A stretch of 37,373 bases of DNA from Clostridium thailandense. Its GTDB lineage: Bacteria; Bacillota; Clostridia; Clostridiales; Clostridiaceae. The notes beneath the pieces are model-generated. The model made no database searches. It was not told where the DNA came from and saw only the letters and a list, made by a program, of their open reading frames with translations. The translations under genes were made by a program, and so were the position numbers. Shown here one piece after another: positions 17,687-26,819 of the stretch. Within the stretch, counting starts at the first letter, position 1. The number at the start of each line of letters is the position of its first letter. The stretch lies in contig NZ_JAEEGC010000045.1 of assembly GCF_019207025.1 (NCBI RefSeq), forward strand, positions 1-37,373, read 5' to 3'.

Positions 17687-18055
17687 CTATATTCTATCTA
17701 TTGTTTCTGTGGATATAAGATCTACTCCTGTTTGTGCTATATTAGCTTTTATAACAGTTCCCAGCTTAATAGGGGCTTCAATTTCTATCTTATTTATTTC
17801 AAACATACATTCAAATATCTTGTTCTTAAGTATAGCATCCCTTGTTTTAACAGAAATAACGGGTAATTCACCAGATTTAATTCTAACAGTACTAGTTACT
17901 GTCCTTTTAGGTGCTGTAAATTCATTTTGTGCATAGTCAAGTCCATTCTTACAACCATAGCCATCAATGTTTTCTATAGTTTTTCCTTCATGACTAATAG
18001 CAATGTTGCATCCTTTTGGACAACCAATGCAAATTATCTTTGTCTCTTCAATCAC
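17687..18055 (-). CDS. DUF1667 protein, small iron-sulfur subunit of a GlpABC-like complex
   Basis: A 122-aa protein of the DUF1667 family, regularly encoded next to the GlpA-like and FAD oxidoreductase genes of Clostridia. It has a CIGCPKGC motif (Cys9, Cys12, Cys16) at the N-terminus and another Cys in GYGCKNG (about residue 31), a likely iron-sulfur site. I infer that it passes electrons from the flavoproteins. The longest frame begins at GTG 18064, which abuts the GGGGG ribosome site; GTG 18055, eight bases beyond it, is better placed. It follows the FAD oxidoreductase gene closely. Confidence 0.85.
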   Translation of the reverse strand: MIEETKIICIGCPKGCNIAISHEGKTIENIDGYGCKNGLDYAQNEFTAPKRTVTSTVRIKSGELPVISVKTRDAILKNKIFECMFEINKIEIEAPIKLGTVIKANIAQTGVDLISTETIDRI

Positions 18056-18067
18056 CTTTTTCACCCC

Positions 18068-19333
18068 CTATTTTGAAATAGAAACATCAATTGTATCTAA
18101 ATTGTTTGAGAAAAGCTTTTCAGGCAAAGTAACCGTTATCATAGAGCCAGGAGTTACTATTTCTTTTTTAATGTTTAACAATACTTTGCTATTGTTATCT
18201 TTTACCACTAAACTTACATTATTATCAGGATGTTTTACACGCATATAAAGCTTTACATTTTTGGTATTCACATCATCAACTTCTATAATTTGCGGAACAA
18301 CATAGCCAATATTGTTTCCATGTGTCACATTTATCTTTTTTTCTCTTAGTTTCAAATCAGTATTTATATATTCCGATGCTGCCTTACCTGCAATCTCACC
18401 TTCAGCAGTTACATTATCAACTAAGTCATGAACATGAAGTACATTTCCGCAGGCAAATACCCAAGGTACATTTGTCCTTCGTTTTTCATTAACTATCGCT
18501 CCCCTAGTTACTGGATCAAACTCAATACCTATTTTCTTAGATAATTCATTTTCTGGTACCAATCCTACTGAAAGTAGCAAAGTATCACATTCAATATATT
18601 GTTCTGTTTCTTCAATTGGCTTTAAATCCTTATCGACTTCAGCAATTGAAACTCCTTCTAATCTTTCTTTACCCTGAACTTTGGTAATAGTATGATTTAA
18701 TAACAATGGTATATTAAAATCATCCAAGCACTGCACCTTGTTTCTAATTAGTCCAGTTGAATAAGGCATTATCTCAAGAACCCCTTTAACATTAGCACCT
18801 TCTAAGGTTAATCTTCTAGCCATAATAAGACCAATATCACCGGAACCTAAAATAACTACTTCTTTTCCCGGCATATAACCCTCAACGTTCACATACCTTT
18901 GAGCAGTTCCAGCTGACATAACTCCTGCTGGTCTATCTCCAGGTATAGTTAACGCTTCACGAGTTCTCTCTCTACATCCCATGGCTAAAACAAGAGCTTT
19001 TGTAATAACTTCAAATAATCCATCAACACTGTTTTCAGCGATTATTTTTTTATCTTCAAGTATATCTATTACCATTGTATTAAGTTTTACGTCTATATCA
19101 GTTTCTTGAACTTTATCTATAAATCTCTCAGCATACTCGGGGCCTGTAAGCTCTTCTTTAAAATATTGAAGACCAAAACCATTGTGTATACATTGTTCCA
19201 AGATACCGCCTAAGTGAGTTCCACGTTCACAAATTAATATTTTTTTAACTCCATTTTTTTTAGCTTCCAATGCAGCTGACAATCCAGCAGGTCCTCCTCC
19301 AACTATTACAAGATCATAATTTAATCTTTTCAC
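18068..19333 (-). CDS. FAD/NAD(P)-dependent oxidoreductase (GlpB/HcnB-like)
   Basis: Cytosolic flavoprotein of 421 aa. The FAD-binding GGGPAGLSAA is at residues about 12-21, a second nucleotide-binding GSGDIGLIMAR near 168, and a conserved CRERTREALTIPGDRPAG block around 138. With its neighbours it forms the clostridial three-subunit version of anaerobic glycerol-3-phosphate dehydrogenase, converting glycerol-3-phosphate to DHAP. The start is GTG at 19333 after GGGAGGAGAAGGTT and overlaps the upstream gene's end by 20 bases, implying coupled translation. Because an RLP/FGGY-kinase cluster shares the operon's promoter type, another polyol phosphate may be the substrate. Confidence 0.88.
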   Translation of the reverse strand: MKRLNYDLVIVGGGPAGLSAALEAKKNGVKKILICERGTHLGGILEQCIHNGFGLQYFKEELTGPEYAERFIDKVQETDIDVKLNTMVIDILEDKKIIAENSVDGLFEVITKALVLAMGCRERTREALTIPGDRPAGVMSAGTAQRYVNVEGYMPGKEVVILGSGDIGLIMARRLTLEGANVKGVLEIMPYSTGLIRNKVQCLDDFNIPLLLNHTITKVQGKERLEGVSIAEVDKDLKPIEETEQYIECDTLLLSVGLVPENELSKKIGIEFDPVTRGAIVNEKRRTNVPWVFACGNVLHVHDLVDNVTAEGEIAGKAASEYINTDLKLREKKINVTHGNNIGYVVPQIIEVDDVNTKNVKLYMRVKHPDNNVSLVVKDNNSKVLLNIKKEIVTPGSMITVTLPEKLFSNNLDTIDVSISK

Positions 19334-20813
19334 AACCTTCTCCTCCCATCTTTAAAGTTGGTTCTTTAGTTTTTGTTATCAATATATATGAACCCTTTCC
19401 TTTTTTCGTTATATTTAGAGGAGAAACCTTTAATTCTTTACTTAATATATCTAATACCCTTGGACTACAGAAACCTCCCTGGCATCGTCCCATGCCAGCC
19501 CTTGACCTACGCTTTACTGCATCTAAATTTGTTGCTGGAATTGGACGGTGAATTGCATCTATTATTTCTCCCTTGCTGACTGTCTCACATCTACAAATGA
19601 TTGTGCCATAATCAGGATTCTTTTTTATAAGCTCACTTCTTTCCTCATATGAAAGGTCTTTTAGTATTACTGGTTCAGGACGATCCTTCCTATAGTTTTT
19701 TCTCTCAGTAAAGTTCAAATCATAATTCAAGCCTCTGACTAAATCCTCAACCATTCTTGCTATAGCAGGTGAAGATGACAATCCGGGTGATTGAATTCCT
19801 GCTACATTTATAAATCCTTTAACAGTTTTAGCACATTCGATAATAAAATCTTCGGAAGTTGATGCTGCTCTTAGCCCTGAAAAAGTAGTAACAACATCTC
19901 CCATTCTAGGCAGATCTGGAAACATATGCGAAATTGTATTTACATATATTTCTTGAAATCCTTCATAGGTTGTAGAAAGGTCATCTTTATCGTCTATTAC
20001 CGTTGCATTAGAACCTCCTAAAATATTTCCTTCTGTTGTAGGTAATATTATCATTCCTTTTGAAACTTTGCTTGGAGCAGAATATATAACATGCTTAACC
20101 AGGTACCCCCACTTTTTATCATATAAAAAGTACTGACCTTTTCTAGGCTTTATTTCAAAATCAATATCTTCAACCATAGCTGCAATTTTATCCGCATATA
20201 AACCGGCTGCATTTATTACAACTTTAGCTTCAACTACTCCCTGGCTTGTTTCAACTGCCTCTACTTTTTTATCGCTTATAATAATGTTCTTAACTTCAGT
20301 ATTTAATAATACTTTTGCCCCATTAATTACTGCATTTTCAGCCATAGCCATTGTTAATTCAAAAGGGTTAATTAATCCTGTATTAGGATTCAATAATCCA
20401 AATTTTGCTTCTGGATTTAAATAAGGCTCCAGTTCTAAAAGTTCATCTTTGCCAACAATTTTTAATCCTTTTATTCCATTTTTGTTTCCATTTTCTAGTT
20501 GTTCTTTCATTACCTTCAGATCATCATCATTAAATCCTACAACAATTGAACCTGCATCCTTCACATATTGCACATGCAAATCACTGCATAATTGCTCAAA
20601 ATAGGGGTTTGCTTCTAAAACTAATTTTCCTTTTAATTTATGAGCATCTACATTATAACCATCATGTACCATTGATGAATTTGCTTTACTTGCCCCCATA
20701 CAGATATCGCTTTCTTTTTCCACCAAGGTTATGTCTAAGTTATATTTGGACAATCGATGTGCAATTGCTGCTCCAATTACACCACCACCAATTATTAAAA
20801 TATCAGTTTTCAT
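19314..20813 (-). CDS. GlpA/GlpO-like FAD-dependent glycerol-3-phosphate dehydrogenase with BFD domain
   Basis: Flavoprotein of 499 aa that probably oxidises glycerol-3-phosphate or a similar polyol phosphate to the ketone. The FAD-binding GGGVIGAAIAHRLSKY is at residues 8-23 and the GASKANSSMVHDGY block near 40 is typical for this family. The C-terminus carries a BFD-like [2Fe-2S] domain with four cysteines (407, 409, 444, 449), which plain GlpO lacks. The start ATG follows GTGGAGG. It is the first gene of the trio, led by the promoter at 20882-20927, which matches those of the RLP and sorC genes. The original substrate is not proven by sequence alone. Confidence 0.88.
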   Translation of the reverse strand: MKTDILIIGGGVIGAAIAHRLSKYNLDITLVEKESDICMGASKANSSMVHDGYNVDAHKLKGKLVLEANPYFEQLCSDLHVQYVKDAGSIVVGFNDDDLKVMKEQLENGNKNGIKGLKIVGKDELLELEPYLNPEAKFGLLNPNTGLINPFELTMAMAENAVINGAKVLLNTEVKNIIISDKKVEAVETSQGVVEAKVVINAAGLYADKIAAMVEDIDFEIKPRKGQYFLYDKKWGYLVKHVIYSAPSKVSKGMIILPTTEGNILGGSNATVIDDKDDLSTTYEGFQEIYVNTISHMFPDLPRMGDVVTTFSGLRAASTSEDFIIECAKTVKGFINVAGIQSPGLSSSPAIARMVEDLVRGLNYDLNFTERKNYRKDRPEPVILKDLSYEERSELIKKNPDYGTIICRCETVSKGEIIDAIHRPIPATNLDAVKRRSRAGMGRCQGGFCSPRVLDILSKELKVSPLNITKKGKGSYILITKTKEPTLKMGGEGCEKIKL

Positions 20814-20881
20814 CCTCCACTCCCCTTTTCATTTTTAGCTGTTTAGTAACGATGGCACCTATCAATCTATTTGTTGGTTTT

Positions 20882-20927
20882 ATTATATTGCCTTGACAAT
20901 TAGCTATCAATATGGAGAATATTTTCA
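20882..20927 (-). promoter_or_regulatory. glpA-like promoter with the shared GAAAATATTYTC element
   Basis: Minus strand: GAAAATATTCTC, four bases, TTGATA (-35, + strand 20905-20910), 17 bases, TATAAT (-10, 20882-20887). The element abuts the -35 box at the same spacing as in front of the RLP and sorC genes, which suggests a common activator or repressor. Confidence 0.75.
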
Positions 20928-20935
20928 CTAATAAA

Positions 20936-21152
20936 GGGGCTGTGCACTTATAAATACGTCAGAAAGTTGACTTATACGCAGGTATATGTTTCCAAAGCTG
21001 AAGGCACATATAAAAACTTTTTAATCAATCTTAGATTTTCAAAATACTGAGCTTTAGATTGATAAAAAGTTTTTATAGTGCTGAAGCTTGGAAACATATA
21101 CCGGAGTGTAAGTCAACTTTCGGCCGTGGGTGTCTATAAGTGCGACAGCCCC
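20936..21152. repeat. Long inverted-repeat element (copy 5, 217 bp, apex lost)
   Basis: Outer ends GGGGCTGTGCAC and GTGCGACAGCCCC are inverted copies, and the palindrome extends into AATAAA/TTTATT outside. Arms contain AGTTGACTTA / TAAGTCAACT and TATGTTTCCAA / TTGGAAACATA. The central TTTGAGGTACGAG loop found in copies 2 and 6 is missing. It is placed between the double-GlcG gene (whose TAA ends one base outside it) and the glpA-like promoter, where it can act as a terminator. Confidence 0.85.
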
Positions 21153-21153
21153 T

Positions 21154-22101
21154 TTATTTATTTAATTCTGAATTATATACCTCTAATGCAGCCTTGCATA
21201 CTATCATATCTTCTTCAACACTGCCGCCGCTTACTCCAACACCACCTATAGTCTTTCCATTGTACACCAATGGATATCCACCACCAAATACGATCATTCT
21301 TGGTACATCTTGAATACCATACAATGATGTTCCAGGCTGAGCTACCGTTGCTACTATATCCGTTGAAAGCTTAAGAGTAGCTGCTGTATATGCTTTGTTC
21401 AATGATATTTCTCTGCTTATAAGTAAAGCTTCCTCCATTCTTTGCTCTAAAATTAAATTTGCACCTTTATCTACTACAGAAAACCACATTGGTACACCTA
21501 TCTCAACAGCTTTTTTCTCAACTGCTATAGCCATTTTCCTAGCTAATTCAAGATTCACCCCATAATCGGTTATTTTTTCACCAGTTATTTTTAAATCTTC
21601 TGACGGAATTATTGCAGCATCTTCCTTTAATTCTTCTACAATCTCTTTAAACTTAATCAAGCCAGCTTCTGCTACTGACATATCTTCTTCAACTGAACCA
21701 CCACTTACACCAATAGATCCAATAACTTCGCCATTTAATATTAATGGGAATCCACCACCAAAAATAATTATATTACTATTATTGTGTATACCATATAAAG
21801 GTGCTCCAGGTTGAGAAAGCTCCGAAAGTTTACTGGTTGGCATTTTTAATGCTACAGCAGTGTATGCCTTGCCCTGTGATATTTTTTCACTTGCTAATAT
21901 TACCCCTGCCATTCTGTTAATAGAAATTAAGTTGGCATCTGCATCATCAATAGTAATATACATAGGAACTTTTATTTCTTTTGCTTTTGCTTCAGCTGCA
22001 GCTGTAATTTCCTTAGCAAGAGCTAAATTCATAATAGACCTTGCTACTTTGATTTTAGTATTTTTTGCCTCAGTTATAGGTAACATTGTATCTTTTTCCA
22101 T
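21154..22101 (-). CDS. Tandem-duplicated GlcG/HbpS (DUF336) domain protein
   Basis: A 315-aa protein made of two homologous GlcG/HbpS domains, about 20-155 and 175-310. Each ends with the same hallmark, IFGGGFPLILNGEVIGSIGVSGGSVEED in the first and a close copy in the second (PLVYNGKTIGGVGVSGG). Single-domain relatives (about 140 aa) occur in glycolate, propanediol and glycerol/DHA loci, and HbpS binds haem; the job in these loci is still unclear. The ATG follows AGGGGAGTTTTATTA. It is the last gene after dhaKLM, so I infer a role linked to dihydroxyacetone, for example aldehyde or metabolite binding. The fused pair probably mimics a homodimer or larger ring. Confidence 0.85.
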   Translation of the reverse strand: MEKDTMLPITEAKNTKIKVARSIMNLALAKEITAAAEAKAKEIKVPMYITIDDADANLISINRMAGVILASEKISQGKAYTAVALKMPTSKLSELSQPGAPLYGIHNNSNIIIFGGGFPLILNGEVIGSIGVSGGSVEEDMSVAEAGLIKFKEIVEELKEDAAIIPSEDLKITGEKITDYGVNLELARKMAIAVEKKAVEIGVPMWFSVVDKGANLILEQRMEEALLISREISLNKAYTAATLKLSTDIVATVAQPGTSLYGIQDVPRMIVFGGGYPLVYNGKTIGGVGVSGGSVEEDMIVCKAALEVYNSELNK

Positions 22102-22150
22102 TAATAAAACTCCCCTTACATTATATTATCCACTTATAAACAGTACACTA

Positions 22151-22540
22151 TTAAGGCATTTTCCCAAGACACATAGTTTTAAGATTATCTTTTATTTCTT
22201 CTATACTTTTTTCTAGACTGCAGTCAACAGCTGCTGATACTGCTCCCTCAGCAAGTGCAACATCAACAATATGGACTTTGCTTTTCATATGCTCAGGAAG
22301 ATACTCTCTGGCCATTTCTGCATTCATAAATGCACTTCCCAAATCAAAAAGCATAATAACACCATCATCTGAATATACATCGAATACTGCTTGTGATATT
22401 TTCTGCATATCCGTTCCAAGTGTCTCAAATTCAGTGCCACCAGCTGCTGCAATGGCAACTTCTGGTACCATTTGTCCCGCAAGTTCCTTTACTCCCTCAG
22501 CTAATTTAGCACTGTGCGATATTATGACCAATCCTACCAT
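22151..22540 (-). CDS. dhaM: PTS-dependent dihydroxyacetone kinase phosphotransferase subunit DhaM
   Basis: EIIA-type phosphocarrier of 129 aa that takes phosphate from HPr and passes it to the ADP bound on DhaL. The phospho-acceptor His9 lies in VIISHSAKLAEG, and GGTEFETLGTD follows near residue 35. Only the EIIA-like (mannose-type) domain is present, without the HPr and EI domains seen in the E. coli protein, as is usual in Firmicutes. It lies 23 bases after dhaL. Cytosolic. Confidence 0.93.
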   Translation of the reverse strand: MVGLVIISHSAKLAEGVKELAGQMVPEVAIAAAGGTEFETLGTDMQKISQAVFDVYSDDGVIMLFDLGSAFMNAEMAREYLPEHMKSKVHIVDVALAEGAVSAAVDCSLEKSIEEIKDNLKTMCLGKMP

Positions 22541-22562
22541 ATCTAAAAGCCTCCTCTAAATA

Positions 22563-23201
22563 CTATTGTAATTTCTTTATTTCCTCATAGATCACATTCA
22601 ACATTAAATAGCTTGAAGTAGCTCCCGGATCTTGGTGAGATATACTCCTATCTCCGAGGTAACTTGCTCTGCCTTTTGTTGCAATAATAGTCTTTGTATA
22701 TTCTACTCCTGCTTTTGCAGCTTCCTTAACATCAAATAATATATCCACGGTCTTTTTATTTTCACTAATACCAGCCTTCAGTGCATTGATAGCTGGTATA
22801 ATAACATCAAGCATGGTTTTTTCGCCTGCTTGCGCCTTTCCCCTGTACATTATTCCCTCCAAAGCTGCTTCCATAACTTTTAATAGATCATTTATATCTA
22901 ATTCTTCATTATTTTGCACTACAACTGCTGCTTTCATAAATGCAGTACCATAAAGCGGACCTGAAGCGCCACCAACAGTTGCTACAAGTGTCATACCAAC
23001 CACCTTAAATATATCACCAATTTTATTAATGGTATTAGTTTTAAGTTTCTCTCTGACAGCATTAAAGCCTCTGCTCATATTAATTCCATGATCTCCATCA
23101 CCTACAGCCGCATCAAGATCAGTTAGAAATTGTTTATTTTCATTCATAACATCATCTATTCTATTTAAAATTTCAATTACCTTTGAAGAAGTTATGCTCA
23201 T
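22563..23201 (-). CDS. dhaL: Dihydroxyacetone kinase subunit DhaL
   Basis: ADP-binding subunit, 212 aa, cytosolic. The Mg-ADP Asp triad (30, 35 and 37 in DLDAAVGDGDHG) is intact, as are the GGASGPLYGTAF block near residue 77 and the HQDPGATS motif near 190. It re-phosphorylates bound ADP using DhaM and phosphorylates dihydroxyacetone held by DhaK. The ATG follows GGAAGAATAAAT. It is translated with dhaK and dhaM in the usual K-L-M order. Related kinases act on erythrulose, so the substrate could be another short ketose. Confidence 0.93.
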   Translation of the reverse strand: MSITSSKVIEILNRIDDVMNENKQFLTDLDAAVGDGDHGINMSRGFNAVREKLKTNTINKIGDIFKVVGMTLVATVGGASGPLYGTAFMKAAVVVQNNEELDINDLLKVMEAALEGIMYRGKAQAGEKTMLDVIIPAINALKAGISENKKTVDILFDVKEAAKAGVEYTKTIIATKGRASYLGDRSISHQDPGATSSYLMLNVIYEEIKKLQ

Positions 23202-23244
23202 ATTTATTCTTCCTTTCTGTTGGAATTTAAATGATACAGATTAA

Positions 23245-24243
23245 TTATAGAACCTTAAGAGCAGGTGAATCTGCAGGCGCATCAAACAATTCCTTTAATT
23301 CTGCATCAAGCTTTAACAGAGATATTGAAAATCCGGCCATTTCAAGTGAAGTCATATATTCTCCAACAAATGTCTTGTGTGTTTTTACACCTTTTTCCTT
23401 CAATATCTGGCTAACTCTATTATTTATTATATATAATTCAATTAATGGAGTGGAGGATAAACCATTTACTAAAACAGCAACTTCATCACCGCTTGCTAAT
23501 TTCATATCATCAAGTATCTTACTCATAAGTTCATTAACTATTTCATCAGCCGATTTTATTTTTTCTCTGCGAATTCCAGGTTCTCCATGTACACCCATTC
23601 CGATTTCCATTTCGTCTTCACCTATTTCAAATATTGGCTTCCCAGATGCTGGAACAATACAGGAACTAAGAGCCATGCCCATACTTCTTACGTTATCTAT
23701 TGCCTTTTGAGTCACAGCTTTAACTTCTTCAAGGCTTCTACGTGACTCAGCTGCCGCTCCTGCAATTTTATTTATAAATATTGTTCCTGCAATACCTCTT
23801 CTGCCAGCAGTATAAGTACTATTTTCAACTGCAACATCATCATTTACTATTACAGTATCAACTTTAATACCTTCCATTTCCACCATATCTTTAGCCATCT
23901 CAAAATTCATTATATCACCGGTATAGTTTAATATTATTATTAGCACTCCATTTCCGCTATCAGCAGCTTTAATAGCTTCATAAATCTGATCTGGAGTCGG
24001 AGATGTAAATATTGCGCCAGCAACAGCAGCGTCCAGCATTCCTTTTCCAACATACCCTCCATCTAAGGGCTCATGTCCACTTCCGCCTCCACTAACAAGA
24101 GCAACTTTTCCTTTTACCGGTCCATCTGTTCTAACAAGAACATTGACATTTTCAAGTTTTTTGACATGCTGAGGATGTGCGGCACAAATGCCTGCTAGTG
24201 CTTCGTCTAAAACATTTTCAACATTATTAATCAATTTTTTCAT
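23245..24243 (-). CDS. dhaK: Dihydroxyacetone kinase subunit DhaK
   Basis: Substrate-binding subunit of the PTS-dependent kinase, 332 aa, cytosolic. His219 in GVHGEPGIRR forms the hemiaminal bond with dihydroxyacetone; SGGGSGHEP (51-59, His57) and NYTGD (Asp110) complete the active site. The ATG follows AGGAGGATTGAACT. A possible cre site lies just upstream (24275-24289). It produces DHAP, the same product expected from the glycerol kinase and glpA-like dehydrogenase around it. Because of the RLP/FGGY-kinase genes upstream, a tetrulose cannot be ruled out. Confidence 0.93.
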   Translation of the reverse strand: MKKLINNVENVLDEALAGICAAHPQHVKKLENVNVLVRTDGPVKGKVALVSGGGSGHEPLDGGYVGKGMLDAAVAGAIFTSPTPDQIYEAIKAADSGNGVLIIILNYTGDIMNFEMAKDMVEMEGIKVDTVIVNDDVAVENSTYTAGRRGIAGTIFINKIAGAAAESRRSLEEVKAVTQKAIDNVRSMGMALSSCIVPASGKPIFEIGEDEMEIGMGVHGEPGIRREKIKSADEIVNELMSKILDDMKLASGDEVAVLVNGLSSTPLIELYIINNRVSQILKEKGVKTHKTFVGEYMTSLEMAGFSISLLKLDAELKELFDAPADSPALKVL

Positions 24244-24274
24244 AGTTCAATCCTCCTAAAACATTTTATTTTTC

Positions 24275-24289
24275 ATATAAACGTATACA
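24275..24289. promoter_or_regulatory. Possible CcpA cre site before dhaK
   Basis: ATATAAACGTATACA fits WTGNAANCGNWNNCW with one mismatch (A instead of G at position 3). It lies in the 59-base gap between glpK and dhaK and would allow glucose repression of the dha genes. Confidence 0.4.
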
Positions 24290-24302
24290 TTATTCCATAT
24301 AA

Positions 24303-25796
24303 TTATCTGTCTTTACTCCATGCTAGTGCAGCATTAACTGCTCTTTTCCATCCTTTATAAAATTTTTCACGCTGATTCTCAATCATAACAGGCTCAAACA
24401 CCCTATCAATTTTTCTATTTTTAACTATATCCTCTTTATCCTTCCAATATCCAACAGCCAGCCCGGCTAAGTATGCAGCTCCAGCAGCAGTTGTTTCAAC
24501 ATTTTCCGGCCTTTCTACAGGAACTCCTATAATATCCGAAGTAAACTGCGATATAAGATTATTTTTGCAAGCTCCACCATCTACCTTTAGAATTTGTACC
24601 TTTTCCCCCATATCCTCATTTAAAGCATCAATCAAATCTCTAGTTTGATATGCTAGTGATTCAGATGTAGCACGAATAATACTATTTTTATTAGTTCCTC
24701 TGGTAAGACCTACTATAATTCCTCTCGCATATGGATCCCAGTATGGAGCTGCAAATCCTGTAAAAGCAGGAACTACATATAGCTCATCAGAAGACTCTAC
24801 TTTTTCAGCAAAATGTTCTGAATCAGGAGATTCTTCAATAAATTTCATTTGATCACGCAGCCACTGAATAGAAGATCCTGCATTGTAAACTATCCCTTCA
24901 AACAAATAATCTACTTTTCCATCCAATCCCCATCCAATAGTAGTTAACAATCCATTTTTAGATACCCTAGGTTTGTCTCCTATATTAAGGGTCAAGACAC
25001 CCGCAGTACCGAAAGTAATCTTAGACATCCCTTTTTCAAAACAACATTGTCCAAAAGTTGCTGCCTGCTGATCTCCTGCTACTCCTGTAATTGGAATTTC
25101 TCTGCTAAAAACATTTGTAGTATAAGCAAAATGTCCGCTGCTAGGTTTAACTTCTGGAAGCATACATACAGGTACATTTAACATTTCCAGTAATTCATTA
25201 TCCCACTTTAATTCTTTGATGTTAAACATTAAAGTTCTGGAAGCATTACTATAATCAGTAACGTGAGCTTTCCCATTTGTCAGATTCCATATTATCCAAC
25301 CGTCAATATTCGAAAAGCAAAGCTCTCCATTTTCTGCTTTAGCCTGAGCTCCTTCAACGTTATCCAATATCCATCTTACCTTTGTACCAGAAAAATACGG
25401 ATCTAATAAAAGCCCTGTTTTCTCTTTAACCATAGTTTCATAACCCTTTGACTTGAGACTATCGCAGTATTCTGAGGTTCTTCTATCTGCCCAAACAATC
25501 GCATTATAGAGGGGCTTCCCTGTGTTCTTATCCCAAACAACAGTGGTTTCACGCTGATTAGTTACACCAATAGCTTTAATTTCAGAATCCGAAATATTTC
25601 CATTCTGTAAAGCTTTTTTAATTACTTCAATAGTTGTAGTCCATATTTCATTAGCATCATGCTCAAGCCAGCCTGATTTAGGATAATATTGAGTAAATTC
25701 TTTGGCTGCTATACTTACACATTCACCTTCATGATTAAATACGATTGCTCTTGCACTGGTTGTTCCTTCATCAATAGTTAAAATATATTCATTCAT
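24303..25796 (-). CDS. glpK: Glycerol kinase
   Basis: Cytosolic FGGY-family kinase (497 aa) that phosphorylates glycerol to glycerol-3-phosphate using ATP. The N-terminal phosphate loop DEGTTSARA (residues 7-15), VTNQRETTVVWD (about 80), DQQAATFGQ (about 243) and the C-terminal DGGACKNNLISQF block (about 400) are characteristic of GlpK, more so than of other FGGY kinases. Length is normal. ATG follows GGGGATGGTATAATAAA. It lies downstream of glpF with a 238-base gap that contains a TTGTTAAAA / TTTTAACAA inverted repeat (25829-25859) of unknown use, so it may be separately transcribed. The product feeds the GlpA-like dehydrogenase trio. Confidence 0.96.
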   Translation of the reverse strand: MNEYILTIDEGTTSARAIVFNHEGECVSIAAKEFTQYYPKSGWLEHDANEIWTTTIEVIKKALQNGNISDSEIKAIGVTNQRETTVVWDKNTGKPLYNAIVWADRRTSEYCDSLKSKGYETMVKEKTGLLLDPYFSGTKVRWILDNVEGAQAKAENGELCFSNIDGWIIWNLTNGKAHVTDYSNASRTLMFNIKELKWDNELLEMLNVPVCMLPEVKPSSGHFAYTTNVFSREIPITGVAGDQQAATFGQCCFEKGMSKITFGTAGVLTLNIGDKPRVSKNGLLTTIGWGLDGKVDYLFEGIVYNAGSSIQWLRDQMKFIEESPDSEHFAEKVESSDELYVVPAFTGFAAPYWDPYARGIIVGLTRGTNKNSIIRATSESLAYQTRDLIDALNEDMGEKVQILKVDGGACKNNLISQFTSDIIGVPVERPENVETTAAGAAYLAGLAVGYWKDKEDIVKNRKIDRVFEPVMIENQREKFYKGWKRAVNAALAWSKDR

Positions 25797-26034
25797 TTTA
25801 TTATACCATCCCCATTATTTATTTGATATTGTTAAAAGCATTTATAATAATTTTAACAATGCCATCTGTTTTCAATAACTTTAATTGATAACTTGCTCCA
25901 AAAAAACCTTATATATTTACTGGTTGAAACAAGTAAATACTGAAACAAGCGATTCATAATGACAAATAAATTTTTAGTATAATACATTTACTGATAGGTA
26001 ACTTAATTATTAACTATTCATAATATATAATTTT

Positions 26035-26742
26035 TTAAAACATCATAGAAAATGCCAGCGCTGCAGCAATTCCACCACAAATAGGAGCTACTACAGGAAT
26101 CCATGAATATCCCCAGTCCGAATCACCTTTCCCAGCTATTGGAAGAACAGCATGAGCAATCCTTGGTCCCAAATCTCTGGCAGGGTTAAGTGCATATCCA
26201 GTAGTTCCTCCAATACCAGTACCTAATACACATATTATAAGTGCAACAATAAGTGCTCCAAAGGCCGGGTCGGCTGCCTTAGTGTTTCCAACACCAAGAA
26301 TAGCAAACATTAACACGAAAGTTCCTAGAAATTCTGATATAAAATTAGCTCCAACATTTCTGATTGCAGGACCTGTACAAAAAACACCTAACTTTGTTGC
26401 TTTATCTTCAGTAACACCCCAATGTGGATAAAATTGTATCCAGACAAGAGCTGCACCAATGAAGCAACCAATCATTTGGCATGCAATATACATTGGTACT
26501 TGTTCCCACGGGAACTTTCCAATCATAGCTAACCCTAATGTAACTGCCGGGTTAAAGTGGGCACCAGATAACGGTCCAAAAATATAAACTGGGATACCAA
26601 CTGCAAGTGCAAAGCCAATATTTACTGTAAGCCAACCAGCACCTTGTGCCTTAGATTTGTTTAGTGATATGTTTGCCACGCAGCCATCACCAAGATAGAT
26701 AAGGAACATAGTACCAAATAGTTCGCCCATGTAGTGTGCCAT
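26035..26742 (-). CDS. glpF: Glycerol facilitator (aquaglyceroporin)
   Basis: Integral membrane channel of the MIP family, 235 aa with six membrane helices and two half-helices. The two NPA boxes are GAHFNPAVTLG (residues 60-70) and GYALNPARDLG (182-192). Asp190 after the second NPA and the Gly-rich loops are typical of glycerol-permeable GlpF rather than strict water channels. ATG follows GAGGGGGAATTATTA. It lies between the SDR gene and glycerol kinase in the same direction, so it may bring in glycerol or another small polyol such as erythritol for the pathway. Confidence 0.93.
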   Translation of the reverse strand: MAHYMGELFGTMFLIYLGDGCVANISLNKSKAQGAGWLTVNIGFALAVGIPVYIFGPLSGAHFNPAVTLGLAMIGKFPWEQVPMYIACQMIGCFIGAALVWIQFYPHWGVTEDKATKLGVFCTGPAIRNVGANFISEFLGTFVLMFAILGVGNTKAADPAFGALIVALIICVLGTGIGGTTGYALNPARDLGPRIAHAVLPIAGKGDSDWGYSWIPVVAPICGGIAAALAFSMMF

Positions 26743-26819
26743 TAATAATTCCCCCTCAGATTAATATTTAGTATGGTATCAAACAATTTTACTGAATACC
26801 ATTAACTACAACTTAATTT

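Noticed and set aside
25829..25859. TTGTTAAAA/TTTTAACAA inverted repeat in the glpK leader as a GlpP-type antiterminator site
   Set aside because: No following T-tract and no match I can be sure of; loop is 13 bases. Mentioned only in the glpK entry.
26743..26819. ATGGTAT/ATACCAT pair between the SDR and glpF genes
   Set aside because: Only seven base pairs with a 17-base loop and no T-tract; probably chance in AT-rich DNA.
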